64,000 bases of DNA from Galeruca laticollis (GCA_963921935.1 OY998177.1:13305280-13369279); one strand, 5' to 3'; numbered from the stretch's first letter, positions 30,430 through 41,725 are shown. Numbers and translations: made by a program. The notes: generated by a model from the sequence alone, not told the origin.

Positions 30430-32759
30430 TCCAATTCCAAGTTAATGCACAACCAAGTATAAATTCTTCCATACAAATAGAAGAACTTTGTGATGCCTTG
30501 TCAAGTTGTGAAAATTCTTCACATGGACCAGATAATGTACCCTTTGCTTTTATCTATAACCTACCTAATAAGGTTAAAAAATATCTCTTACAACCAAATC
30601 TACCTAAATAATACCTTTCGAAGGTAACAATTATTCCAATACTAAAACCGCTAAGTTCAAAATCAGATCCCAATACCTATCGACATATAGCCCTAACAAG
30701 CACAATGTGTAAATTGCTAGAAAAATAATAAATAGAAGATTAATGTGGCTCTCGGAAAAATGCAACTGTTTGGCAAATATACAAATAAAAGAGGTTTCAG
30801 GAAAAATCGGTGTACAACAGACAATCTAATTCAACTTGTATCATTTATTTATGAAAGTTTTGTAATTAAACAAATATATGTGGCAATTTTTTTTTTGATA
30901 TAAATAAGGCTTATGATGTTCTTTGGAAACGTGGAGTACTCAAATGATTCACATCAAAAGGATTGCAAGGTGATATATTTTATTTTATCAATCATTTTCT
31001 GGAAGCTAGACATTTTAATGTTCGAGGACCATGTTAAAGTGAACGGAACACCTCGGGATCTATATTATGTGTAACCTTATTCCTAGGGGCTCTTAATGAT
31101 ATTGCTTCAACGATAGCAGCGCCAGTACATGCCAGCGTATACGCTGATAATCTTGTAATGTAAATGAGAGGTACGAGCATATTCAAAGCTTAAGATTTAC
31201 GGATGGCTGCTATCGACACAAAAAACCAAGTGCATCCTATTCGCTCGTGGAAACACATCTATTGCCGAATCTCTCAACATAGTATGTGTTGAATAATATC
31301 AGCAAATAACGGTCGTTATTCAAATTAAATATTTGGGAATGATATTCGATCAAAACCTTAATTGGAAATCACATTCTGAACAAATTAAAAAATCTCGTCT
31401 CTCAGGTATCAACACGCTAAAGCTATTATCAAACGTAAATTGGGAAAGTGACCGAAATACTTTTCTATCTAAACATTACGTTCGATTCTACTTAGATTAT
31501 GGAGCAATATTGTATGGTGTATGCACCAGCACCGGCCAGCAAACAAGGATGGTGTAAACTGGATGTCAGTGCACAGCATTCTGGTTAGCAACAGGAACAT
31601 TTTCCACAAGTCCAAGGGAAAGTGTGGTGGTTACTCATTGGACACATTCAAGTCATTCACCGGTAGGTTCGACCTTCCGCGTATGTGAACGCGATGTTTA
31701 CGTTTAATAGAAACGTGATTTTTGGGTGTTCGCCTGACCTTAATCAGATCGATGGCCGCTATTAACATTGGAAAATATAATATACACAATTTAATCTTTT
31801 TCTATAAAAATGTCTTTTGTTACAATACTGTCTTTTTCGGGATCATCACAAAAGCATTCTGGTAGAGTCAGGAGAAATTCGACTAAACTTACGCAGAGAT
31901 CTACTTAGCTTACAATACTCAATAAATGTACACTCAATTGAATCTCATCCAGTTAAAAACGTCACTTTCGCCCGCAAATTTCAATCCCTCTTCCTCACTC
32001 ACCCCCGAATAACTCTGCCACTCTATGAAATAATTAACAGAATATACCAAAAATATAGCATCGTCTATTCACCAACTTCCAACTGTTTAAATGGGGCCTT
32101 GCCCCCCTGGACTCTTCCCCCGTGCGTTGTATTACGCAGCTTACGAAATTTAATGAGCATGTACACCCTACCAAACTAATCATAAATAGCTTTCAACACT
32201 ACGAAATTGTATATGCAGATGGATTAAAACTTGAACACGGGACAACGTCAGTAGCAGTAACAAATAGTAGCTCTTCTGGATACAAACTATCCGAAGGATA
32301 CAGCATATACTCGGCAGAACTGTACGCCCTTTATGAGGCGACACAGCACTGCATCGATCATACCTCAAAATCACTGACTCACTTAGCACTATTGAGAGCA
32401 TTGAACAAATTGTATCCGACCAATCTCTGAGTGATGCAATTTAAAGAGCGACTACATCACGCATATTTCAAATGAAATTATAGAAATACTTTGGGTCCCT
32501 TCACATACCGAAATCGATGGAAATTAACGTGCCGATGCAGTCGCCAAGCAGACATCTACTAACAACACGGGACCACTCGTAGAATCCTCAATTCTTAGCT
32601 CACATTTAAAAATAATGTTCAGAAAGAAAATCGGTGACTACTGGGAGGACTTTTGGATACACTCGTCGGCCAAGGTAAGAGAAATCCAGAAATCCACTTT
32701 ACCATGGACCAACCTGCCGATTACTAGATGAACAGAGACGATAATACTCACACGCCTAA
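30430..32759 (+). pseudogene. I-like non-LTR retrotransposon ORF2 (RT and RNase H), first part
   Basis: RT blocks near 30640-30730 (SSKSDPNTYRH-like, LTSTMCKLLE), 30900 (DINKAYDVLW-like) and 31130 (VYADNLVM-like) are followed by LGMIFDQNLNWKSHSEQIKK at 31330-31395. RNase H at 32200-32430 reads YADGLKLEHGTTSVAVTNSS and YSAELYALYEATQHC. An RNase H domain after the RT points to the I superfamily. About 230 bp of unrelated sequence (31625-31857) interrupts it. Many stops are present. A Harbinger element separates the tail at 36106. Confidence 0.75.
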
Positions 32760-32803
32760 GGCCCCTTCCTCACACAACAGTACGGTATCGGTGCAGTAAA
32801 TTA
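32760..32803 (+). repeat. left TIR of Harbinger element
   Basis: About 40 bp inverted match to 36065-36105 with few mismatches. Confidence 0.85.
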
Positions 32804-33002
32804 CATGCAGTAAAATTGTTACCGCTTCGTTACCGAGCGCCTATATTTGCATACACGCTTTCTGACTGGCGCGGGCTGCGCGGGAGCGGGGCGGTATATG
32901 TTCAGCATACTGCATTGCAGTACGGCTTTCCAGTAAGATCCGAGATACCGAGCGCGAAACTTGTGTGAATCGTACGGAGTCTACCATACGAGTGTATTGA
33001 AA

Positions 33003-35093
33003 ATGGCAAATGAAAAAGCCACGTGTATTAAATTGGTGGCTGAAGTAGAAAAATATCCACTTTTATATAACTACAAGTTACCGGAATATTCGAGGAACGA
33101 CCTGACGGAAAAAGCGTGGACAGAAATTAGCAATGAAACAAAATTGACTGGTAAGTACGTGTAATTTAATATGTATCACTCACACATACACTCAAACTCA
33201 CATAATATTATTTTATAGTACTCTTCTTATTAATTACAAAGTATGCATAGACAGTAATTATGTATGTAGTTTCAATTAAATACAATGAGTGTATTGCCAC
33301 GGAAGCGCTGCCCTAGGTAAAACAAAGTAATTAGTTAAGTATTTTCGGACTGTTGACCCGGCTGATCTAGCATTAATGGGAATTTCGTCTCTTTCAATGT
33401 TAAAATCTCGATTCTGGTTGTGAGTACCCTCATTATCTGTGGCAGAATATGGCGCTCCATCTCGTAATCGTATAAAATTGTGTAGGACACATACAGATTT
33501 AATTATGTTGTTCACTGTAGTGTAATTTGTACACCGAATTGGCGTTAGAAGTACTTGAAACTTTTGAGTCATCATTCCGAATGTACACTCTATTGTTTTG
33601 CGTGCTCTCGACATTCTGTAGTTGTAGATTCTTTTAATATTTTTTATACCTATCATGGGGTAAGGCCGCATTATATTGCGTTTCAAAGGGAAAGCATTGT
33701 CGGCAACAAAGAAATATGGCACTTGCTGTTGTGTATCATCATGTGGAAGTGCAGAAGATATAGGCATATTCAAACTAACTGTTTCCATCCAGTAGCTCAA
33801 AGCCGAAGCTTGAAAAATTCCGCCATCACTATTTCGCCCAGCATACCCTGTGTCAATCATAGTAAACAATCCATCAGCATTACATATTGCTAATAGGACG
33901 ATCGAATGATAGCCTTTATAGTTATAATTTGTGGATCCAGTATTCGGCAATTTTTGAATTCTGATGTGCTTGCCATCCATAGCCCCTAAGCAATTAGGGA
34001 CATTCCAAAGTTCATAAAAGCGATTAGAAATATCTTACCATTTTTCTGTGGTTGGAATTGCCATGTACTCTGTCTTTAGTGTTGACCAAATCACGTCAGT
34101 CGTTTCAGCTATTATGTCAGATATAGTGCTCACACCTCTTGCAAAATATAATGCCAATGCCGTAAATGTACTTCCGGTAGCTAAATATCTGCAAAATAAA
34201 AAAAGCATCAGTTTAATTTATCTGTTCTGTTTGTTTCAGTTGCTGAATGCAAGGAAAAATGGCGCAATATCAGGTCCACTTTCATCAGAAGTACCAAACC
34301 ACCTCCAAGCGGCTCAAAAACCAAAAAGCCTTATTATTTGGCTGAACATTTAACGTTCATTTTACCCTACGTTAAACCAGTTAATAGAATTCCTAATCGT
34401 GGAAACATACCACCAAATCCAGTAGAAAACACGGTGCCAGATACAGAACCGGCAGATAATACCGAGGCAGAACCTGAAGAACAAGTAACAGACGAGGGCC
34501 CTACTGATTCATCAGATCAACACCAGTTATCTGATTCACAAGTCCAATCTACGGCTTCTTCTTCTTCTACACCTATGCCCCGAGTTCGCCCCAAGGCAAC
34601 ATCTGCAGCAGCAGTAGACGCTGCAATGGTTAAGTTTTTAAAAAACAAAATCGACAAGACTGACGAAATTTTATTAAACAAAACCGAAAAACAAATGAAC
34701 CATTACTTCCTCAGTTTACTACCAGAGTTTGCCGATATGAATGCCCAACAAATCCGATCTTTCAAAATTAAAGTATTACAACTTATAGATGACATTAAGA
34801 CCGCACCGATATCAGGACCTTCAAGAAACTCCACTGGTAGTTCTTCAATGGACAATTCTCTATTTCCTCCAATATCATCAGTTGGTACTCCAGCACCAGC
34901 TGCATCTCCGCCAGTAATGAACTACCAGTCTAACTCTTTGACAGGCTATCAAAATGCAGATGAAGCCATGAACTACCAGTCTCACTCTACACAAGGTTAT
35001 CAAAATGCAGATGAAGCCATGAACTACCAGTCTCACTCTACGCCAGGTTACCAAAATGAGGATGAAGCTGTTAACTTTTCTGTATTTCATTAA
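33003..35093 (+). CDS. Harbinger accessory protein with MADF and BESS motifs (two exons)
   Basis: Exons 33003-33150 and 34240-35093 are joined by GTAAGT at 33151 and TTGTTTCAG ending 34239. The total is 1002 nt, in frame, giving 333 residues. The MADF (Myb/SANT-like) domain spans the junction: LVAEVEKYPLLYNYKLPEYS, then AECKEKWRNIRSTF and KKPYYLAEHLTFI. An acidic/serine-rich linker follows. A BESS motif (HYFLSLLPEFADMNAQQIRS) lies near residue 200. The C terminus has three repeats of about 19 residues of the type AMNYQSHSTxGYQNADE. The partner protein of PIF/Harbinger elements binds the terminal DNA and brings the nuclease to it. AATAAA overlaps the stop. Intact. Confidence 0.85.
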
Positions 35094-35964
35094 TAAAAAC
35101 TTTATTAATAAATAAAAAATTATATTGGTTTCTGATGATTTATACATATGTATGCCTTTGTGAGGGATTTTACATCAGACAGATGCAGATGAAAGTGGGT
35201 ACCCTGCATAATCCAAGGGCACGATACCTCGGAGAATATCAAATAGAAGAGGGAGATCTACCCAACCTGAAGCCTACCGACATCCTGAACTTTTTGAAAG
35301 CAATAGGAATGGAGGAACTGCTCTAATCTCTGAGACATCCTCAACGATTGGGCAGCAGAAGGGGGCACAATAGATCTTATAGGTCGCAGTGTATCGACAC
35401 CCCAACATTAATAGAATAGAATAGAAGTGGGTGCCTCCCTCAAGATGGACCGACAATCCTGAACGATTGGAGCACTATTGGTGAGACGTACAGTGTGCGA
35501 CTCATCTACTTTATCAGGGAAACTAACCTTTACTGTATTGACGTAAGAGCGTGACAGCTATCAAAATAGATGACTTGATGTATCGCAAACTGTACGTCCA
35601 GCAGTGTATTGCAAATCACTCATTTAAAGAAATGTACAGGTTCTTACCTCAAAGTAATGAGTAATCTCTCTTCGGCACTAACACATTCTCTATATGTAGT
35701 ATTTTGTTTCGTAATGTGGGGTGCAATAAGAGACAGGAGTTCACGATAACTTTGTTTTGACATTTTATACATCGCTCGGAATTTCACATCATCTTGCGAA
35801 AGTTGTTGTGCCGCAATGAAAAGTCTGCATGAAATAATTTTGGCAATATACGGGTGTACCCAATACTTCTTTCTTCTTCTACGCAATCGTAAGTACATGT
35901 AACACGCAATGACATCTTCATCTTCATCCGATGACATCATTTCACGATGACGGCACAAACGCAT
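33276..35964 (-). pseudogene. HARBI1-type Harbinger nuclease (two exons, one stop)
   Basis: Exon 1 runs 35964-35648 (RRRRKKYWVHPYIAKI, YRELLSLIAPHI) and ends at GAG|GTAAGA. Exon 2 runs 34188-33276 after TTTTGCAG. The junction restores LRYLATGS, the usual ALP1/HARBI1 wording. The catalytic region includes CLGAMDGKHIRIQK (first Asp), GYHSIVLLAICNADGLFTMID (second), and YFFVADNAFPL, then RKTIECTFGMM (Glu). A single TAA at 34036-34038, after TTEKW, is the only visible lesion. It cuts and pastes the element at TWA sites. Exon 2 lies wholly inside the MADF gene's intron and the MADF exon 2 lies inside this intron. Confidence 0.85.
35135..35420 (+). pseudogene. 3' tail of a non-LTR retrotransposon ORF2
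   Basis: The frame ends ARYLGEYQIEEGDLPNLKP then ILNFLKAIGMEELL and a stop, which is the wording found after the CCHC motif at the end of I/R1/Loa-type ORF2 proteins. The 3' end carries an AATAG repeat run (35407-35426), a typical simple-repeat tail. It is 5'-truncated and lies in the nuclease gene's intron. Confidence 0.55.
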
Positions 35965-36064
35965 CTGAATGTTTGCACCGAAAGCATGCAGACAACTTAC
36001 GGACAGTAAACCGATAAGTGAGGAGATGTGGCCGACAAAGTTTACTATCGGTATACCGCATACA

Positions 36065-36105
36065 GATGCTGCACCGATACCGTACTGTTATGTAAGGAAG
36101 GCGCC
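36065..36105 (-). repeat. right TIR of Harbinger element
   Basis: Complement of the left end; the block CTGCACCGATACCGTACTG is shared exactly. Confidence 0.85.
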
Positions 36106-36440
36106 TTAGAATAAAGCACACACGACTCGCACATCAAAACTTAGTCTCTAAAGACAATCCTCCTATATGTGATATGCGTAATGCTCAAATATGTGTATCA
36201 CACATATTATTAGTACCCTAAATTTATATCACAACGAAAACAACACGATATTACGGATCGTTATAGTACATTCTGAATGAAAATTGCAATTGAAAATTTA
36301 TTTGAGTTTCTCAGGCAAACTAATCTCTGTTCTAAAATTTAAGTTACTATACGTATTCTATTGTAAACTAAAACTACATTGTCCCACTGCTAATAACCCT
36401 TAGTGGTTGATGCAGTTTGTTATTAAAATAAAGTATTTTT
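36106..36440 (+). pseudogene. I-like non-LTR retrotransposon, C-terminal end and 3' UTR
   Basis: Continues the ORF2 interrupted at 32756: RIKHTRLAHQNLVSKDNPP then CDMRNAQICVSHILL, the domain after RNase H. The 3' UTR ends with GTTATTAAAATAAAG near 36430. Confidence 0.7.
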
Positions 36441-36784
36441 AAGAAAATAGCAGTTAAGGCATATTACATGATCATGTAACTACAATATAAAGCATAATTT
36501 ACTTTCCTTTTATAGATTTTTGCACAAAAAACAATAACGATCTTACCCGCACGATGTAAACATTTACGAAAACAACACTGAACTGGCAGATACGGGGTAT
36601 TTTTTCGAGCATGCTAGAGCGGATCAGATAAGGCGTATTATAAACAGTTGATTTATAAATATTTCCCTGCGTCTTGCAGTTACCGGATTTTGTAATAATG
36701 TGTGAAGTATCCTTAACCTCACATTGCCCAGTCAACCTAAAAATCGTAAAATTGTCAGATATCGGGTATTAGAATTAGGCCATC
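36441..36784. other. spacer, nothing recognised
   Basis: A+T-rich sequence between two I-like fragments. A weak minus-strand frame (36735-36499) has no recognisable domain. Confidence 0.4.
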
Positions 36785-37138
36785 GATATTCAATTCCAAG
36801 TTAATGCACAACCAAGTATAAATTCTTCCACACAAATAGAAGAACTTTGGGATGCGTTGTGAAGTTGTAAAAAGTCTTCACATGGACCAGATAATGTACC
36901 CTTTGCATTTATCCATAACCTACCTAATAAGGGTAAAAAATATCTCTTACGACCAAATCTACCTAAATAATACCTTTCCATCTCTATAGTCCAAAATAAC
37001 AAGTATTCCAATACTAAAGCCGCTAAGTTCAAAATCAGATCCTAACCCCTATCGACCTATAGCCGTAACAAGCACAATGTGTAAATTGCTAGAAAAATAA
37101 TAAATAGAAGATTACAACCAAATCTACTTGAATAATAC
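36785..37138 (+). pseudogene. second copy of the I-like RT fragment
   Basis: It is about 90 percent identical to 30433-30740, from CAATTCCAAGTTAATGCACAACC through AAATTGCTAGAAAAATAATAAATAGAAG. It is cut by the Gypsy D insertion. Shared in-frame stops show both copies descend from an already defective template, or that the stop belongs to the non-coding strand. Confidence 0.7.
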
Positions 37139-37628
37139 TGTAATGTTTTTCTTATTTATTTAAAGCAGTTTACCCTGACGGATGGGATAAATTCATACAC
37201 ACGGTAGGTTCACTTACTTAATTTATTCATTCACTACACTATTCACTAACACTTAATTTGTATACACTTAACTATTCACTTAAATTTAATTTATATACAC
37301 ACAATCTTAATTAATAATTTATATCAACACTTCACTGTTCGCGATTTCTATCACGAGATCACTTTATCAACTAACTAACTCTCCCTGATCGATCATTTAT
37401 ATATTAGTGCCGTTTTTACTAGATAATTCTAGATTGCCGTTTACACAAAAACAATTGGCTTTCTGGCATTTTCTATATAAGACTGGTCACAAGAACAATG
37501 TCTAGTAAGATAATCACAATCGTAAACAGTTCTAAGAAATTCCTGCGCATCCGCAATAATTTTAACTTTCATACATGGCTTAAACATAGTCGGATTCAGG
37601 GTCTACACTAGTGTGCCATTTCGTAACA
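37139..37628 (-). repeat. 3' LTR of Gypsy copy D
   Basis: 490 bp, TGTAATG to CGTAACA; a close match to 40503-40993. Confidence 0.9.
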
Positions 37629-37639
37629 TTACCCCCTCC

Positions 37640-38245
37640 TTAAATGGAAGTTCCTCCTGGAACTTTTGTGTAGCCGAGACTGGTTGTTTGAATCGGCTAC
37701 TGGCCCCATTTCTAAACTTTCCGATCTTATGGAAATAACAGGGCACCGTCTTCATCGGATACGGGGGTTGTAGCTGCAAATTAATATCTGGACACCGGTA
37801 TCTCGGAAGACAACCTCTACCATGTTACTGATGACTCGCCAATCCAACTGGTTACTCGCTATCTTACGCATAGCCAGTTTCTTCACGCTGGATTCTAACA
37901 CATGGTCTCGGAGGTTTCGAAGTGCTTCCCACACATCGCGGTAGGTAGATCGATCTTGAAATTCATTTACCACGCAGAAGACATACCGGGAGTTATGTTT
38001 CAGTACCAGGGGCTGGAATCTGGTCTTCAAGTTTTTCTAATTGCCCGAACTTCTTTAGAAAGACGGATGCCAACCCTCGTGCGTTCTTGATACGGGCGGG
38101 GATGTTGTATGCCAGTGAATAATATTCCGGGAGAGTGAACAAATCTTGTCGTTGTTCTGAAGTGACTCCATATCTAGCTTTCCCGGTACCTCCATACGCA
38201 CACATAAATTCATCGAAGGTAGGGTCAGACACATCTCGAATATGG
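37640..38245 (-). pseudogene. Gypsy copy D macro domain and degraded CCCH finger
   Basis: Same module as 19945-20575. The first half has DLFTLPEYYSLAYNIPARI and ASVFLKKFGQLEKLEDQI; the second (38030-37752) has STYRDVWEALRNLRDHVLE, KKLAMRKIASNQLDW and MVEVVFRDTGVQI. The zinc finger reads CYFHKIGKFRNGASSRFK, with two of three cysteines lost. The two halves are separated by a frame break near 38000, as in copy C. Retention of this module in a copy that lacks RT is notable. Confidence 0.75.
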
Positions 38246-38279
38246 TTTACTCCTTTCTCTAAGCCATGTTCTCCTTCGA

Positions 38280-39480
38280 ATGGCGCTAGTCGGTTTTAGT
38301 GAACTACTTTTGGTTTTCCGTTGGGGATCTTGCTTATGCGATATATAACATCATTGATCCTTTTCTTGATTAAGTATGGACCTTCCCAGGCTTTTTGTAA
38401 TTTTGGAGAAAATCCTTTTCTCCTCGCCGGGTTGTGTAACCATACTTTGTCCCATTTAAAACCGCCTTCTGTGGCCTGCACGTCGTACCGATTTTCATTC
38501 TGTCGCTGGCAACTTGAAGATTTGTTCGACCTAATTCATGAATATCGTCCAGTCTTCTCCCCCGAATAGGGAAAGATACTGGTCCCAATCTCTCTGATGG
38601 CTGGAAACCACTTTGGACAGGTATTTTCCAACAGTCCTGTTCATTCTCTCGACCAGTCCATCTGACTGTGGATGTAATGCTGTTGTCCTGGTCTTCTTCA
38701 TTCCCAGCTTCTCGCAAATCTCCTGGAATAGATGATTTCTCCCCTGGTCGCTGTGAACTTCCAAGGGCACTCCATATCGGCTGATAAATTCTTTCACCAA
38801 TACATCCGCGACAGTTGTGGCCTCTTGGTTCGGAATCGCGTAAATTTCCACCCATATTGTGAAATAATCCATTACAACCAGTATGTATTTGCCACCATTT
38901 TCTGTCGTCGGAAATGGTCCAGCGATATCTAAAGCAATCCTTTCGAAAGGGCTTCCAACATTGTACTGTTTCATGGGAGCCTTTCTCTTGCGATGTGGTC
39001 CATTACTCGTAGCACAAGTCGTATATTTCTTACACCAGTCCTTCACATCGTCGGAGCTGTTCATGCAATAAAACCTTTCACGGACTCGCTGAAGGGTTTT
39101 CTTCACTCCCAGATAACCTCCCGATGGACTGTCGTGTAACTTCTTTAGTACTTCAGCTACTCTTGTTCTCGGGATAACTAGCTGTCTCCTCGTCTCGGAA
39201 CCATCATCGTTTTCAAGGACTCTTTTCAACAGCCCTTCTTCCAGGACCAGGGAGTCCCACTGAGCCCAATATGCCTTGAGTGTCGGTGAAAATGTTGACA
39301 CGTCTTGCCATGTAGGTCGCCGATTTTCTTCCTTCCACTGCCGAATTTTCTTTAGGCAAGGATCATTCTCCTGATCCTGGTGGGTGACCATTCTTCAATG
39401 ACTATTATAATTCTTGAAACTGCATCTTCTTTAGATTTCGACTTATTGCATTGTGAATAGTCTACAGGGCATGACCGTCT
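38280..39480 (-). pseudogene. Gypsy copy D integrase
   Basis: A 286-residue open stretch (39391-38531) holds the HHCC domain (LHDSPSGGYLGVKKTLQ with the second His replaced by Tyr; CKKYTTC) and the core (ALDIAGPFPTTENGG, VHSDQGRNHLF, LVERMNRTVGKY). A deletion near 38560 removes the end of the core before the C-terminal part (38520-38290). The catalytic D,D,E are present. Confidence 0.82.
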
Positions 39481-39510
39481 AGGCAAAGAGTTAGCTTTTC
39501 GTTGATTACA

Positions 39511-40458
39511 TCAGCCAGATGTTCGCCCCTGTCTGATTTCCCCTGTGACGAGTTCTTGGGTTACAGGAGTCTTGGGGCGCTTAGACGGACTGCATACGTG
39601 CTCTAGCTCGCCACACTTCCGGCATTTGATCTTCTTCTGCTCCTTGTTTGCCATACCTTTCAACAAGTTGACGATCTGGTCAAGTTTGTCATCGTCATCT
39701 TCTTCCTGCAAGGTCCTACCTTTGTTGTACCGCGAGCTCTTCTTGGCTGCTTTGCATTTAAGAGGTTCTTGGTTTGCAGGAGTCGTAGGACGCTTCTCCC
39801 TATCGGACCAATTATTCACTCTAGCGGCTGCTTCAAACTGTTTCACATAATTGCTCCACGACATTTTTCCATCGAACGTTGGGGCCTTGACTCGGGTAAA
39901 ACTACCAATGTCTTCTAACTTAGGGTGTGTTTCTGGCTTGCAAGGTTTTGTTTGCTCGGTCTTCTTTTCTACCGCTGGCGTGTCTTGAGTTCTTATATCG
40001 GCAATTTGTGTCTCCTTGATTTTCTCGTCCATCTGATTTTCCATCGTTGTCATCTCATTCTCCATGACTGATTTTATTTTCTCGTTTATCGTTGTCATCT
40101 TCTTCTCAATATCCAATTTTAGAGACGAAGTTTTATCCTCGACTTCAGCAGTAATATCATTTTTCAATGATAAGATATCTGCGGAAATATCGTTCTTCAT
40201 AGCAGAAATCTTCTCGCCCATGTTAGCGGAGATATCGTTCTTCATGGTTGAAATCTTCTCGTCCATAGCAGAAATTGACGAGATTACGGTGGAAGCATCG
40301 TCATTGAATAAAAATAATTTTGGATCAAAGCCGTCATTTTCCATTGCCACTTTGAGTATTTCTACTAATTCACTTTTCTTAACAGACGTTTCCAACTCAC
40401 GATCTTCCAATTCTGCTCTTAATTCCGTCACTTTCAGATCACATAGTCTCTTGGCCAT
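39511..40458 (-). pseudogene. Gypsy copy D gag, internally deleted but open
   Basis: A 315-residue open frame from ATG 40458. SAP-like start (LCDLKVTELRAELEDRELE), coiled coil with KNDIS and DEKI units, and the SWSNYVKQFEAAARVNNW block. It then jumps from SDREK to PTTPANQEP, so most of the capsid and the first zinc knuckle are missing. The remaining knuckle reads CRKCGELEHVCSPS, lacking a proper final Cys. Confidence 0.8.
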
Positions 40459-40502
40459 TTTTACGTAGCAATTTATTTATATTATCCCACTGCTGACACC
40501 AA

Positions 40503-40993
40503 TGTAATGTGTTTCTTATTTATTTAAAACAGTTTACCCTGACGGGTGGGATAAATTCATACACACGGTAGGTTCACTTTTTTAATTTATTTATTCACTA
40601 CACTATTCACTAACACTTAATTTATATACACTCAACTATTCACTTAAATTTAATTTATATACACACAATCTTAATTATTAATTTATATCAACACTTTACT
40701 GTTCGCTATTTCTATTACGAGATCACTTTATCAACTAACTAACTCTCCCTGATCGGTCCTTTCTATATTAGTGCTTTTTATACTAGATAATTCCAGATTG
40801 CGGCTTACACAAAAACAATTAGCTTTCTGGCATTTTCTAGATAAGATTGGTCACAAAAACAATGCCTAGATAAGATAGTCACAATCGTAAACAGTTCTAA
40901 GAAATCCCTGCGCATCCGCCATAATTTTAACTTCCATACATGGCTTAGACAGAGTCGGATTCAGGGTCGTCTCTAGTGTGCTATTTCGTAACA
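40503..40993 (-). repeat. 5' LTR of Gypsy copy D
   Basis: 491 bp; the adjoining primer site (40485-40501) carries one change from the tRNA-Leu end (CTGC for CTTC). Confidence 0.9.
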
Positions 40994-41058
40994 ATACCTT
41001 TTTTTTACGACTATTATAGAATTTCTATATTCCGACGTAGTTTTTGATTATGAAATAG

Positions 41059-41160
41059 CTTCATTCTAACCCTAGGACAATAATATTCATCGTCGCCCTT
41101 GGTATGGTATCTTCATTCTTGCTCTAGGGTAAGAATATTCATTCTCGCCCTTGGTATGGA
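41059..41160. repeat. two-unit tandem repeat, period about 52 bp
   Basis: CTTCATTCT...CTAGG...AATATTCAT..TCGCCCTTGGTATGG occurs twice in succession. Confidence 0.6.
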
Positions 41161-41532
41161 ATGAATACTTGTGGCGCCCTCTAAATGTCACGGTTCATTT
41201 GAAAGAAAGAGACAATAAGCGAGTTCCGTTTTCTACACCAGCTGCATTGCGCTGAGTAGAAGTAGTGCAGAAATATCAAAATGCATAAAAAGTCCACTAA
41301 AAGGAACGTAAAATGACTAATATGTTCGTTGAGTATTAATTGTTAGCGCCAGAAGTGCAGCATACATGTACTTTGTGGCACTTTTTAAGAAATAAATAGA
41401 AAACGCTATCCTGCAACAATTGTCAACTGTAAAAATGTCGATTGTCAAAATTGTTTAATTATCTATTTTTTCAATTGATTAATATTTCATAAAAAGTAAG
41501 GAAATTTATATAAGTTTATTTAATTAATACAT

Positions 41533-41725
41533 TAGAAACGCTTAGTCTTTTCCATCACGTGACTGATACGACATCAACCATATGCATCTTAATCAAAACA
41601 ATATGACAAACGCTTGTATTGAGTTTCGTTCTTTTTCTGTTATTAGAAAAAGACAGTACCAGCATAGTATGTGTTGAATAATATTGTCAACTAAGTCACG
41701 TGATGGAAAATCTTCACCGTTTCTA
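41533..41725. mobile_element. small TA-flanked MITE
   Basis: Inverted ends GAAACG...TTTTCCATCACGTGACT (about 30 bp with a variable 7-base patch) enclose a 189-bp unit, 41535-41723. TA dinucleotides at both edges fit a Tc1/mariner-type target. No coding capacity. Confidence 0.55.

Larger units (their letters stand above)
32757..36108. mobile_element. PIF/Harbinger DNA transposon with two interlocked genes
   Basis: Inverted ends GGCCCCTTCCTCACACAACA (32760 on) and the complement of GGCGCCTTCCTTACATAACA (to 36105), both continuing into AGTACGGTATCGGTGCAG, define a ~3.35-kb element. It is inserted in the C-terminal part of the I-like ORF; joining 32756 to 36106 restores the reading frame ILTRLRIKHTRLAH. 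The target is TTA on the right, while the left copy reads TAA, so one base has changed. It carries a MADF-BESS gene on plus and a HARBI1-type nuclease gene on minus, plus a non-LTR scrap at 35135-35420. Confidence 0.88.
37135..40997 (-). mobile_element. Ty3/Gypsy element, copy D (internally deleted)
   Basis: Spans 37139-40993 between ATAC duplications (37135-37138, 40994-40997). Two LTRs of about 490 bp enclose gag, a direct jump to the tail of RNase H, integrase, linker and the macro/CCCH region. Protease, RT and most of RNase H are missing, with the same junction as copy A. LTR start sequence (TTTAAAGCAGTTTACCCTGACGG) differs from copy A, so it belongs to a separate subfamily. Confidence 0.9.

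Noticed and set aside
31650..31690. tRNA gene suggested by GGTTCGACC near 31660
   Set aside because: No acceptor stem or complete cloverleaf; at most a B-box-like word in a possible SINE.
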